Shown here in pieces: positions 40,437-48,777 of a stretch of 64,000 bases of DNA. The DNA comes from Nocardioides sp. GTDB taxonomy: Bacteria; Actinomycetota; Actinomycetes; Propionibacteriales; Nocardioidaceae. Numbering within the stretch: the stretch's first letter is position 1; each line of letters begins with the position of its first letter. The notes beneath the pieces are model-generated. The model was not told the DNA's origin. It made no database searches and worked only from the letters and a program-made list of their open reading frames with translations. The DNA is taken from assembly GCF_030150155.1 (NCBI RefSeq), contig NZ_JASLGR010000016.1, positions 128,547 through 192,546 on the forward strand, written 5' to 3'. The position numbers were made by a program, and so were the translations under genes.

Positions 40437-41975
40437 ATGACGTCGTTGCCGACGTGGAGGAAGCCCAGCCGAGCCGTGGTCGGTCGGGTGACGGCGTACG
40501 TCGTCATCTGGCTGCTGCTGGCTGTGCTGGCCTTCTTCGTGGTGCTCTCACACACCTCCCGGAGGGCGACGTTCCTCTCCCACGAGGCCGTCATCGAGCC
40601 ATCGCTGTCGCTGCGCCACCCCGGCCAGGTGACGGTCCACACCGGACCGGTGCTGCCCGATGTGCGGATCCCGGCCGGGGCCCCGGTCGCGGTCGAGGTG
40701 ACGCTGGGCAAGACCACCACGGCCAGCATGGAGGAGCTCGTCGACCGGTACGCCTACCTGGCGTCCTCGGCCGACGGCGAGCGCGCCAAGCTGGCCTCGG
40801 TGCTGCGCTCGATGATGATCGACGCCGGGCTGCGTGCGGCCGTGCTCGGGGCGCTGCCGATGCTGGTCTGGGGCCTGATCGGGGCACGCCGCCGACGGGA
40901 GCTGATCGCCCACCTGCCGAGCCGTCGCGGGATCGCCGTGGTCGGCCTGGCCGGGTGCCTCGCTGTCGCCGCCTGGCAGCCGTGGGTCGACGCCTCGGAG
41001 ACCGAGGAGACCAGCTGGATTCCGCTGCCCGAGTACCTCAACAACGAGGTCAGCGTCCCGTCCGAGTTGGCCAAGGTCTCCATCTCGGGTGACGTCTCGG
41101 GCACCGAGGCCAAGCGTCTGATCGAGTCGATGATCTCCTCGTACTCGCGCAGCCGGACGTTCTACGACACGGCCGCCACCACTGCGGCCGGCCTCAGCCT
41201 GCACCAGCCCGCCGAGGACGACACCGTGGTGCTGGTCGTCACCGACCGGCACGACAACATCGGGATGGACGCCGTGGCCCGCGCGGTCGGTGACGCCGGG
41301 GGTGCCACCGCCGTCTACGACCTCGGCGACGACACCTCCACCGGCTCGGAGTGGGAGGCGTTCTCCCTTGACTCGGTCTCCTCGGCCTTCGGTGACCTGC
41401 ACCGCTGGGCGGTCGCGGGCAACCACGACCAGGGCTCCTTCGTCGCCAGGACGATGGCCAAGCACGGCTGGAAGGTGCTCGACGGCCAGGTCGTCGACGG
41501 CCCTGGCGGCTCCACCCTGCTCGGCGAGAGCGACCCGCGCTCCTCGGGCCTGGGTGACTGGAAGGACCAGAAGGGGCGCACCATCGCCGAGGTCGGCACC
41601 CAGCTCGCCGACACCGCGTGTGCCGCCAACGATGACGGCCAGCGGGTCTCGACGCTGCTGGTGCACGACGCCAACACCGGCACGGAGGCCCTCGAACGCG
41701 GCTGCGTCGACCTGGTCCTGGCCGGTCACGTCCACCTCTTCGTCGGCCCCGACCCCGTCACCGGCACCAACGGCCGGACCGGATGGTCCTTCACCACCGG
41801 TACGACGGGCGGTGCGGCCTATGCGTTCGCGCTCGGCTCCAAGCCGCGGCGAGAGGCCGGCATGTCCCTGGTGACGTACCACGGTGGCAAGCCGATCGGG
41901 GTGCAGGCGGTGCGGCTGGCCTCGAACGGGGCGTTCACCGTCGACCCGTGGAAGCCGTTGAACGCCGCCAACTGA
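40437..41975 (+). CDS. Membrane-bound metallophosphoesterase
   Basis: The 512-residue protein has an N-terminal membrane helix at about 17-40 and two more near 125-145 and 158-175. The C-terminal calcineurin-like domain has TDRHDN (Asp and His), YDLGDD, AVAGNHDQG and the GHVHLF motif, so both metal sites look intact. The extracytoplasmic side would hold the enzyme. It follows rlmB by 10 bp, so it may be co-transcribed. The substrate is unknown. Confidence 0.8.
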   Translation: MTSLPTWRKPSRAVVGRVTAYVVIWLLLAVLAFFVVLSHTSRRATFLSHEAVIEPSLSLRHPGQVTVHTGPVLPDVRIPAGAPVAVEVTLGKTTTASMEELVDRYAYLASSADGERAKLASVLRSMMIDAGLRAAVLGALPMLVWGLIGARRRRELIAHLPSRRGIAVVGLAGCLAVAAWQPWVDASETEETSWIPLPEYLNNEVSVPSELAKVSISGDVSGTEAKRLIESMISSYSRSRTFYDTAATTAAGLSLHQPAEDDTVVLVVTDRHDNIGMDAVARAVGDAGGATAVYDLGDDTSTGSEWEAFSLDSVSSAFGDLHRWAVAGNHDQGSFVARTMAKHGWKVLDGQVVDGPGGSTLLGESDPRSSGLGDWKDQKGRTIAEVGTQLADTACAANDDGQRVSTLLVHDANTGTEALERGCVDLVLAGHVHLFVGPDPVTGTNGRTGWSFTTGTTGGAAYAFALGSKPRREAGMSLVTYHGGKPIGVQAVRLASNGAFTVDPWKPLNAAN

Positions 41976-41981
41976 GGCGTT

Positions 41982-42002
41982 CCCCAGCAGTCAACGCTGG
42001 GG
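41982..42002. terminator. Hairpin at the end of two convergent genes
   Basis: CCCCAGC (41982-41988) pairs with GCTGGGG (41996-42002); the 7-nt loop contains the stop codon of the minus-strand glycosidase gene. Confidence 0.6.
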
Positions 42003-43808
42003 TGAGACGTCGGTGATGGTCAGTCGCGGGCCGGTGGCGTCGGTGCTGAACAGCTCGATGCCGTCGAGCGGCGTGGGGGTCGGCGCCTGGGCGGTGCGGC
42101 TCGCGGTGATCATCAGGGTCTCCTCGGGGTGCTCGCGCAGGAACGCGATCGCGTCCGTGTCGACGTACGCCCACCGCAGGCTGCCCTCACGGAGCGCGAC
42201 GTGCTCGTGGCGCAGGCGGGCCAGGGTCGCGTAGACCTCCATCGTGGCGGTGTCCCAGCGTTCGGGGTGGCTCCACGGCATGGTGCGGCGGCCGTCCTCG
42301 CCGTTGACCCCCTCGAGGCCGATCTCGTCACCGGCGAAGACCAGCGGGACGCCGGGCAGGGTGAAGAGCAGGCCCGCCGCGACGCGGTGCACGGCCGGGT
42401 CGCGGACCAGGCTGCGGATCCGGGCCGAGTCGTGTGAGCTCAGGATCGACCACGACTGCAGGCTGGCGCGCCAGCCGTAGCGCGCCCGCCAGTGCTGCAG
42501 CTCGGCGACGAGGTGGCGACCGTCGCGACGGGGTACGGCGACCGGGCGGCCGAACGGGAGGGCGTCGGTCTCCTCGGCGCGCAGCCAGGACCAGACCGGC
42601 CAGGAGAAGCCGGAGTAGTTCATCGTGCCGTGCCAGCCGTCGCCGTCGATGTCGCCCGAGGCGTCGTGGTTGTGCTCGCCGATCAGCCAGCCGTTCGGGT
42701 TCAGGTCGGTGATGGTGTGGCGGATGGTGCGGGCGACGTCGTGGTTGACGTCGATCGCCCCGAGGCGACCGCTCATGTTGGCGACGTCGATCCGCCAGCC
42801 GTCGAGGAAGTACGGCGCCTGCAGCCAGCGCCCGACGGTGGACTCCTCGCCATCGATCATGGCCGCACGCATCGCGGGGTTGGTGTGGTCGAGCTTGGGC
42901 AGCGTCGGGTAGCCCATCCAGGTCTCGTAGCGGGCCTCGTCGCCGGTGGCGTCGTTGGTGAAGTAGTACCAGTCGCGGGTCGGCGCCTCGGGAGTGGCGC
43001 GAGCCGAAGTGAACCACTCGTGGGTGTCGCCGGTGTGGTTCGCGGTCAGGTCGCCGATCAGGGTCATGCCCCGCTCGCCCAGCGCCTCGGCCAGACGCTG
43101 ATAGGCGGCGTTGCCGCCCAGCAGCGGGTCGATCTCGTCGAAGGTGCTGGCGTTGTAGCGGTGGTTGGACTCCGCCGGGAAGACCGGGGTCGTGTAGAGG
43201 GTGGTGACGCCGAGCGCCTCGAGGTGGTCGAGATGCTCCACGATCCCGTCGAGGTCGCCGCCGTAGAAGCCCAGCCAGGTCCGGTCGTCGTCCCCGCGGT
43301 GGCTGGGCAGGTCGTCCCACTCCTGCGGCTTCGCCCACGCCGGGGTGGGGCGGTCGTCGGCCGCGGCCGAGCGGGCGAAGCGGTCGGGGAAGACCTGATA
43401 GACCACTGCGTCGCGGGTCCAGGCCGGGGCCGGGGCGTGGGTGGAGAGCCGGAAGTCGAAGGTGTCGGACGGGTCGATGGTGCTGACCCCGTCGGCGCTG
43501 AGCCAGCGCTGCGCGCCACCGTCCTCGGCCAGCAGCCAGCGGTAGTGCGTGATCGGGGAGTGGCACTCGACCTCGGCGGTCCACCAGACGCTCGAGTCGG
43601 CCTGGCCCTGCGGAGCCGAGCGGGTCGCCTCGCGGTAGATCGGCTCGGCGTCGTACGTCGTCCGGAGCCAGACCCGCGTCGCCGGATCGCTCGGATCGAG
43701 CCGGAGCCGGACCGTGACCGTCTCGCCCAGGCCGGGGGTCTGGGTGGAGCAGTAGAGCGGGGAGCCGTCGTGGTGCGGGTCGTGCAGCAGCTCGTGGGGG
43801 AGGCTCAT
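41991..43808 (-). CDS. Glycoside hydrolase family 13 (neopullulanase/cyclomaltodextrinase-like)
   Basis: The 605-residue protein starts at ATG 43808. An N-terminal beta-sandwich domain of about 120 residues precedes the alpha-amylase barrel. The barrel markers are VVYQVFPDRFA, LTANHTGD, GWRIDVANM (nucleophile Asp), IGEHNHDASGD (acid/base Glu), and SSHDSARIRS (third Asp and His). It should hydrolyse alpha-1,4 linked maltooligosaccharides, cyclodextrins or pullulan. No signal peptide is present, so it is cytoplasmic. It is unlinked to other sugar genes, though otsA/otsB lie further right. Confidence 0.9.
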   Translation of the reverse strand: MSLPHELLHDPHHDGSPLYCSTQTPGLGETVTVRLRLDPSDPATRVWLRTTYDAEPIYREATRSAPQGQADSSVWWTAEVECHSPITHYRWLLAEDGGAQRWLSADGVSTIDPSDTFDFRLSTHAPAPAWTRDAVVYQVFPDRFARSAAADDRPTPAWAKPQEWDDLPSHRGDDDRTWLGFYGGDLDGIVEHLDHLEALGVTTLYTTPVFPAESNHRYNASTFDEIDPLLGGNAAYQRLAEALGERGMTLIGDLTANHTGDTHEWFTSARATPEAPTRDWYYFTNDATGDEARYETWMGYPTLPKLDHTNPAMRAAMIDGEESTVGRWLQAPYFLDGWRIDVANMSGRLGAIDVNHDVARTIRHTITDLNPNGWLIGEHNHDASGDIDGDGWHGTMNYSGFSWPVWSWLRAEETDALPFGRPVAVPRRDGRHLVAELQHWRARYGWRASLQSWSILSSHDSARIRSLVRDPAVHRVAAGLLFTLPGVPLVFAGDEIGLEGVNGEDGRRTMPWSHPERWDTATMEVYATLARLRHEHVALREGSLRWAYVDTDAIAFLREHPEETLMITASRTAQAPTPTPLDGIELFSTDATGPRLTITDVSPQR

Positions 43809-43859
43809 GCACCTATTCAACCGGGGGTGTCTAGGATGTGCTCGCACCTTCGGGGGCAT

Positions 43860-43932
43860 GCCGGTGTAGCTCAGTTGGTAGAGCGTTCGCCTTGTAAGCG
43901 AAATGTCGCGGGTTCGACTCCTGTCTCCGGCT
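43860..43932 (+). tRNA. tRNA-Thr (anticodon UGU)
   Basis: The cloverleaf is complete: acceptor GCCGGTG/CTCCGGC, D-arm GCTC..GAGC, anticodon stem TTCGC/GCGAA with loop CTTGTAA (anticodon TGT), a 5-nt variable loop, and a T-arm with GTTCGA. CCA is not encoded. Two oddities are a T-T mismatch at acceptor pair 6 and two G-T pairs in the T-stem. Confidence 0.93.
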
Positions 43933-43981
43933 CAGAACGGTCAGTCGACCCGTGGCCAGGGCACGGCTGCCACGCGTCGGG

Positions 43982-44371
43982 TCAGTCCGGGGACACCCGC
44001 CGGGCGAGCGCCTGGACGTCGCGGTCGAGGACGGCGACCTGGGTCTGGACAGCGTCACGCAGCAGGTCGAGCTCGCGGTGGACCGCGCCGATCTCGGTCC
44101 GTAGCTCTTGGCGGACTGAGGCGATCTCCGTATGCACCGAGCGGATCTCGGTCCGAAGCTCCTGGCGCACGGAGCCGATCTCTGCGTGGAGCTCAGAGTT
44201 GAGGGAACCCATCCTCCGGTTCAGCTCGGTGCGGACCGCGCCGATCTCGTGCCTGACCGAGGTGAACTCCGTGTGCAGGACGCGCATCAGGGCCGTCGAC
44301 GTGAAGGTGACGGTGCTGAACAGCGCGGTGGCGAAGATGCCCACCAGGGTCCAGGTCTGGGCGTCGTTCAT
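43982..44371 (-). CDS. Small membrane-anchored coiled-coil protein
   Basis: ATG 44371 follows GGAAGGAG, giving 129 residues. One N-terminal membrane helix (TWTLVGIFATALFSTVTFTS) is followed by a coiled coil built from repeats of about 11 residues (GSVRQELRTEIRSVHTEIAS). Its function is unknown; such proteins often act as scaffolds or as short DUF1640-like coiled coils. It lies just downstream of the tRNA on the opposite strand. Confidence 0.65.
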   Translation of the reverse strand: MNDAQTWTLVGIFATALFSTVTFTSTALMRVLHTEFTSVRHEIGAVRTELNRRMGSLNSELHAEIGSVRQELRTEIRSVHTEIASVRQELRTEIGAVHRELDLLRDAVQTQVAVLDRDVQALARRVSPD

Positions 44372-44463
44372 GAGTGCTCCTTCCGTGTCGTCCACGGTGA
44401 GTATCACACGAAGATGAGGTCGGCGCCGGGCCGAGCGCGGCGGCTGTGGATAACGTGGGGGAC

Positions 44464-44769
44464 ATGGCCGGAATCCCCGAGGAGTTCATCGAGGACGTGC
44501 TCAGCGTCGTGGAGCGGATCCCGCCCGGCCGTGCGGTGACGTACGGCGACATCGCGGCGTTCCTGGGGCGGGGCGGACCACGCGGCGTCGGTGGGGTGAT
44601 GGCCCTGGAGGGCCAGGGCGTGCCGTGGTGGCGGGTGGTCAGGGCCAACGGCTCGCTGCCGCCTCACCTGATGATCGATGCCCAGGAGCACTGGCATCTG
44701 GAGGGAATGTCGGTGCACCGTGGTGTGATCAACCTCAAGGAAGCTCGATGGGAGATAACTGATGGCTGA
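44464..44769 (+). CDS. Alkyltransferase-like protein (ATL, MGMT family without active Cys)
   Basis: ATG 44464 (TAACGT 7 nt upstream) gives 101 residues. It has the MGMT C-terminal domain signature, RIPPGRAVTYGDIAAFLG, but the PCHR motif reads VPWWRVV, with Trp in place of the acceptor Cys. ATL proteins bind O6-alkylguanine and hand it to nucleotide excision repair. It overlaps the following hydrolase by 8 bp. Confidence 0.85.
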   Translation: MAGIPEEFIEDVLSVVERIPPGRAVTYGDIAAFLGRGGPRGVGGVMALEGQGVPWWRVVRANGSLPPHLMIDAQEHWHLEGMSVHRGVINLKEARWEITDG

Positions 44770-45328
44770 GATCGTGTTGTTCCACCACGCCGGCGGCCTC
44801 ACCACCGGCGTGCTGGAGCTGGCTGAGACGCTCCGCACCGCCGGTCACACGGTGCATACCCCGGACCTCTTCGAGGGCCACACGTTCCACGACGTCGCCG
44901 ACGGCGTGGCCTGGGCCCAGGGCGTCGGCGAGGAGGTGTTCGCGGCCCGCGCCCGTGCCTTCGTCGACACCCTCGACACGGCGGAGCTGGTCTACGGCGG
45001 CCTGTCGATGGGCGCCGCGCGTGCCGCCGAGCAGGTGCTGTTCCGCAAGGGCGCGCTGGCGGCGTTCTTCCTCTACGGCGTGGTCGACCCGGCCTGGTGG
45101 CAGAAGCGCTGGCCGGCCGAGGTGCCGGCCGAGGCACACCTGACCGAGGAGGACCCCTGGCGTGAGATCGAGGCCGAGGAGGGGTTCGCCAAGCGGATCC
45201 CGAAGCACGAGCTCTTCACCTACCCGGGCTCCGGGCACCTCTTCCTGGAGCCCGGCCATCCCGATCACGACCCGGAGCTGTCCCGGATCGTGACCGGGTC
45301 GCTGCTCGACTTCCTCGCGGAGGTCTAG
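44762..45328 (+). CDS. Dienelactone hydrolase-like alpha/beta hydrolase
   Basis: The 188-residue protein resembles the DLH family: HHAGGLTTGVLELAETLRTAGHTVHTPDLFEG, a nucleophile elbow GGLSMGAA, and PGSGHLFLEPGH with the His. The nucleophile is Ser rather than the Cys of true dienelactone hydrolases, so the substrate may differ. It overlaps the upstream ATL gene by 8 bp. Confidence 0.75.
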   Translation: MAEIVLFHHAGGLTTGVLELAETLRTAGHTVHTPDLFEGHTFHDVADGVAWAQGVGEEVFAARARAFVDTLDTAELVYGGLSMGAARAAEQVLFRKGALAAFFLYGVVDPAWWQKRWPAEVPAEAHLTEEDPWREIEAEEGFAKRIPKHELFTYPGSGHLFLEPGHPDHDPELSRIVTGSLLDFLAEV

Positions 45329-45353
45329 GTCCTCACCGCAGACGGGATGTCCG

Positions 45354-46202
45354 CTACCGCAGACGGCGGACCTCGAAGCGTGCCGGGGGAGCGGCGATGT
45401 CGTCCTGCGAGGCCACCAGCTCGAGTTCGCGGCGTCCCGACTCCAGGGTGCGCTCCAGGATCGCGAACAGCGTGTTCGCGGTGCGACCCAGCGCCTCGGG
45501 GGTCGAGCCGGTCGAGAGGAGGTGGGCGAGGTAGACCGCCGCGGTCACGTCGCCGCCGCCGTTGGGGCTGATCGGCAGCAGCGGGGTGGTGATCGCCCAG
45601 GCCCCGTCGGCGTCCACGGCGACCAGGTCGATCTCGCGGGCGCTGCTGGTCACGACCGAGGTCACCAGCACGTTCGAGGGACCGGTGGCGCGGACGGCGT
45701 CGACCGCGGCGAGCACCTCGTCCATCGTGCCGGTGGACTCGACCCCGGCGAGGAAGTTCAGCTCGAAGTGGTTGGGGGTGATCACGTCGGCGGACGGGAC
45801 CACCGAGTCACGCATGAACTCCGGGATGCCCGGGCGCACGAACATGCCGCGCCCGACGTCGCCCATCACCGGGTCGCAGGCGTACAGCGCCCGCGGGTTG
45901 AGCTCCTTGACCCGCTTCACCGCGTCGAGCACGACGGCGCCCACGGCCGGGTCGCCCTGGTAGCCCGAGAGCACCGCGGAGACGGTGGAGAGCGCGCCGC
46001 GCTCGTCGATCCCCTGGATCACCGACGCGACGTCGGAGGCCGCCAGCACGGGCCCGCGCCACTCGCCGTACCCGGTGTGGTTGGAGAAGGTGACGGTCAG
46101 GACCGGCCAGACCTCGTGTCCCAGGCGCTGCAACGGGAAGACCGCCGCAGAGTTGCCGACGTAGCCGAACGCGACCTGGGACTGGATCGAGAGGATCTGC
46201 AT
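45354..46202 (-). CDS. pdxY: Pyridoxal kinase
   Basis: ATG 46202 gives 282 residues. The ribokinase-fold PLK markers are clear: ILSIQSQVAFGYVGNSAAVFPLQRLG, VTFSNHTGYG, DPVMGDVGRGMFV, TPNHFELNFLAG, and NGGGDVTAAVYLAHLL, where the usual GTGD reads GGGD. It phosphorylates pyridoxal and related vitamers. It lies 10 bp downstream of ung, so the two are an operon. Confidence 0.92.
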   Translation of the reverse strand: MQILSIQSQVAFGYVGNSAAVFPLQRLGHEVWPVLTVTFSNHTGYGEWRGPVLAASDVASVIQGIDERGALSTVSAVLSGYQGDPAVGAVVLDAVKRVKELNPRALYACDPVMGDVGRGMFVRPGIPEFMRDSVVPSADVITPNHFELNFLAGVESTGTMDEVLAAVDAVRATGPSNVLVTSVVTSSAREIDLVAVDADGAWAITTPLLPISPNGGGDVTAAVYLAHLLSTGSTPEALGRTANTLFAILERTLESGRRELELVASQDDIAAPPARFEVRRLR

Positions 46203-46212
46203 TCTGCCATCC

Positions 46213-46929
46213 TCATCCCGCAGGCAGCGACCAGTCCATTTCGGCGGCACCCTGCGCGGCCAGGAGGGCGTTGACGCGGGAGAACGGCCGCGATCCGAAG
46301 AACCCCCGGCGCGCCGACAAGGGGGAGGGGTGCGGGGACTCGATGACCGCGGTGTCGCCGAGCAGGGGCCGCACGGTGGCAGCCTGCCTGCCCCACAGCA
46401 CGGTGACGAGCGGCCCGCCGCGGCCGCCGAGCGCGGCGACCGCGGCATCGGTGACCTGCTCCCAGCCCTTCTTCGCGTGCGAGGCTGGCGCCCCGGGTCG
46501 GACCGTCAGCACCCGGTTGAGCAGCATCACCCCACGGTCGGCCCAGGCCGAAAGATCGCCGTGCTCGGGCGGCGTCAGGCCGAGGTCGGAGGCGAGCTCG
46601 GTGTAGATGTTGCGCAGCGAGGCCGGCAGTGGCCGCACCGTCGGGTCGACCGCGAAGGAGAGCCCGATCGGATGGTCCGGTGTCGGATAGGGGTCCTGAC
46701 CGACGATCAGCACGCGTACGTCGGCCAGCGGACGCTCGAAGGCCCGGAAGACCCGGTCCGCCTCGGGCAGGAAGGGCCGGCCCTTGGCCCGCTCACCCGC
46801 CAGGAAGACGCCCATCGCCTGGACGTTCGCGTCCACCGGTGCCAGGGCCTGCGCCCAGTCCGGGGCGACCGCGCCGCTGGCGACCAGGAAGGCGAGGTCG
46901 GTCCACGGGGTCGGGCTCTCGGCAGTCAT
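46213..46929 (-). CDS. ung: Uracil-DNA glycosylase (family 1)
   Basis: The start is placed at ATG 46929 (TAGCGT 8 nt upstream), giving 238 residues. Motifs are VLIVGQDPYPTPDHPIGLSF (catalytic Asp), the LLNRVLTVRPG Asn motif, VTVLWGR and the ESPHPSPLSARRGFFG loop with catalytic His. It removes uracil from DNA. It shares its palindromic promoter with the divergent LLM gene. Confidence 0.93.
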   Translation of the reverse strand: MTAESPTPWTDLAFLVASGAVAPDWAQALAPVDANVQAMGVFLAGERAKGRPFLPEADRVFRAFERPLADVRVLIVGQDPYPTPDHPIGLSFAVDPTVRPLPASLRNIYTELASDLGLTPPEHGDLSAWADRGVMLLNRVLTVRPGAPASHAKKGWEQVTDAAVAALGGRGGPLVTVLWGRQAATVRPLLGDTAVIESPHPSPLSARRGFFGSRPFSRVNALLAAQGAAEMDWSLPAG

Positions 46930-46937
46930 GGCATCGA

Positions 46938-46947
46938 ACGCTAGCGT
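46938..46947. promoter_or_regulatory. Palindromic shared -10 (ACGCTAGCGT) between ung and LLM oxidoreductase
   Basis: TAGCGT appears on both strands of one 10-bp palindrome. It is 7 nt from ATG 46955 (+) and 8 nt from ATG 46929 (-), so both genes are probably leaderless and mutually exclusive in initiation. Confidence 0.5.
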
Positions 46948-46954
46948 GGGCGTC

Positions 46955-47956
46955 ATGCGTTTCGGTGTCTTCATTCCGCAGGGCTGGCGTTTCGACCTCG
47001 TCGGTGTCCCCGACGCCGAGCAGTGGCCGCTGATGCGGCGCCTCGCCCAGCACGCGGACTCGGTCGCGGGCTGGGAGTCGTTGTGGATCTACGACCACTT
47101 CCACACCACACCGGTGCCGAGCGAGGAGGCCACCCACGAGGCCTGGACGCTGATGAGCGCCTTCGCCGCCTCCACCTCGCGGGTCCGTCTCGGACAGATG
47201 TGCACCTGCATGGCCTACCGGAACCCGGCGTACCTCGCGAAGGTCGCCGCCACCGTCGACCACGTCTCGGCCGGCCGCCTCGAGATGGGGATCGGCGCGG
47301 GCTGGTACGAGCACGAGTGGCGCGCCTACGGCTACGGCTTCCCGGGTGCCAAGGAGCGCCTCGGCCGGCTGCGCGAGGGCGTCGAGATCTTCCGGCAGGC
47401 CTGGACCACCGGCACCTCGACCCTGGACGGGACCTACTACCAGGTCGACGGCGCCCTGTGCCGCCCGCTGCCCGTGCAGCGGACCAGCCCGCGCAACAAC
47501 ATCCCGATCTGGGTCGCCGGCGGCGGTGAGCAGGTGACGCTCAAGATCGCCGCGCAGTACGCCGACTACACCAACTTCGACGGCACGGCCGAGGGCTTCG
47601 CGCACAAGTCGGGGATCCTCGACGGGCACTGCGCCACACTCGGCCGCGACCCGCGGGAGATCACCCGCTCGGCGAACTACAACGTGATCGCCGGGGCGAG
47701 CGAGGCCGAGGTCGCCGAGCGGCTGGCGGAGTACCGCTCCCGGCTGGTGGCGAGTCTGGGCGAGGCGGCGGCCGACGAGTACCACCGGCGCACCACCAGC
47801 CAGGGCCTGATCGGCACCCCCGAGCAGATCGTCGCCAAGCTCAGCGCGATGGAGGCGCTGGGGATGACGTACGCGATCACCTACCACCCGTTGTCGGCGT
47901 ACGACCTGAGCAGCCAGGAGCTGTTCGAGACCGAGGTCATCCCGGCCCTCGCCTGA
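46955..47956 (+). CDS. LLM-class F420-dependent oxidoreductase
   Basis: ATG 46955 gives 333 residues. The luciferase-like barrel is supported by RFGVFIPQGWRFDLVGV, WIYDHFHTTP, VRLGQMCTCMAYRNPAYLAK, and the AGRLEMGIGAGWYEHE turn. The long in-frame extension upstream overlaps ung and is not used. It is monocistronic, with a 22-bp repeat array at its TGA. Its role is unknown. Confidence 0.88.
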   Translation: MRFGVFIPQGWRFDLVGVPDAEQWPLMRRLAQHADSVAGWESLWIYDHFHTTPVPSEEATHEAWTLMSAFAASTSRVRLGQMCTCMAYRNPAYLAKVAATVDHVSAGRLEMGIGAGWYEHEWRAYGYGFPGAKERLGRLREGVEIFRQAWTTGTSTLDGTYYQVDGALCRPLPVQRTSPRNNIPIWVAGGGEQVTLKIAAQYADYTNFDGTAEGFAHKSGILDGHCATLGRDPREITRSANYNVIAGASEAEVAERLAEYRSRLVASLGEAAADEYHRRTTSQGLIGTPEQIVAKLSAMEALGMTYAITYHPLSAYDLSSQELFETEVIPALA

Positions 47957-48019
47957 CTTCCGGGTTCACCACCGCCGACTTCCGGGTTCGCCACCGCCGA
48001 GATCCGGGTTCACCACGCG
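47954..48019 (+). repeat. 22-bp intergenic repeat array, 3 copies
   Basis: Three units begin at the TGA of the LLM gene (47954-47956, which shares GA with the repeat's CGACTT) and run rightward. Unit 3 has CGAGATCC in place of CGACTTCC. Confidence 0.85.
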
Positions 48020-48047
48020 CACGGCGCTTCGACGGCGCGGGCGTGCC

Positions 48048-48059
48048 TAGACTCCGAGC
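48048..48059 (+). promoter_or_regulatory. Leaderless promoter -10 of the GrpB-family gene
   Basis: TAGACT at 48048-48053 is 6 nt before GTG 48060; the box is the same as that of cysS. Confidence 0.5.
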
Positions 48060-48608
48060 GTGGTCATCGATGTCGTCGCGTACTCCGAGTCATGGCCTGC
48101 ACAGTTCGAGATGGTCGCCCGGGACCTTCGGGCCGGGCTGACCTGCTGCGCCTCGGCGGAGGTCGAGCACGTCGGTTCGACATCGGTTCCGGGTCTGGCT
48201 GCCAAGCCGATCCTCGACATCGACGTGATCGTCGATCAGGCCGAGGTCATCGAGGCCGTCCGGGCGCTGACCGCACTGGGCTACGTCCACCGCGGTGACC
48301 TCGGCGTGGGCGGTCGGGAGGCGTTCGGAGCACCCGACGACGGCATCGCCCGCCACGTGTACGTCGTCACCCGCGGCACCCTCGCCGTCCGCAACCACCT
48401 CGCCGTCCGGGACACGTTGCGGGCACGCCCGGATCTTCGCGACGAGTATGCCGCGGTGAAGCTGGCGTTGGCGGCAGACCCGGCGATGGGGATCGACGCG
48501 TACCTCGCGCTCAAGACGCCGATCCTCCAGCGGGTCCTGGCTGCCGGCGGACTCAGCGACGCCGAGCTCGAGATTGTCGCGCGCCTCAACGCGCCGGTTG
48601 GGGAGTAA
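48060..48608 (+). CDS. GrpB family (UPF0157) nucleotidyltransferase-fold protein
   Basis: The 182-residue protein shows the GrpB signature: YSESWPAQFEMVARDLR, HVGSTSVPGLAAKPILDIDVIV with nucleotidyltransferase acidic residues, and the RHVYVV strand. The reaction is unknown for most members. The start is leaderless. Its TAA is the first base pairs of the eight-copy repeat array. Confidence 0.85.
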   Translation: MVIDVVAYSESWPAQFEMVARDLRAGLTCCASAEVEHVGSTSVPGLAAKPILDIDVIVDQAEVIEAVRALTALGYVHRGDLGVGGREAFGAPDDGIARHVYVVTRGTLAVRNHLAVRDTLRARPDLRDEYAAVKLALAADPAMGIDAYLALKTPILQRVLAAGGLSDAELEIVARLNAPVGE

Positions 48609-48777
48609 CCCGGAACTCGATGGTGGGCAACCCGGATCTCGATGGTGGGCAACCCGGATCTCGGCGGTGAGTAACCCGGATCTCGATGGTGGGTAACCCG
48701 GATCTCGGCGGTGGTGAACCCGGATCTCGATGGTGGGTAAACCGGATCTCGGCGGTGGTGAACCCGGAAGTCGGCTA
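48605..48777 (-). repeat. 22-bp intergenic repeat array, 8 copies, spanning stop to stop
   Basis: Eight 22-bp units fill the whole space between the TAA of the GrpB gene and the TAG of the PLP gene. Units nearest the PLP gene are closest to the consensus; distal ones carry CCATCGAGATCCGGGTTGCCC-type variants. Forward orientation is away from the PLP gene. Confidence 0.9.

Noticed and set aside
46784..46954. N-terminal extension of the LLM protein overlapping ung
   Set aside because: The extension has no LLM homology and overlaps a real gene; ATG 46955 is next to a promoter box.
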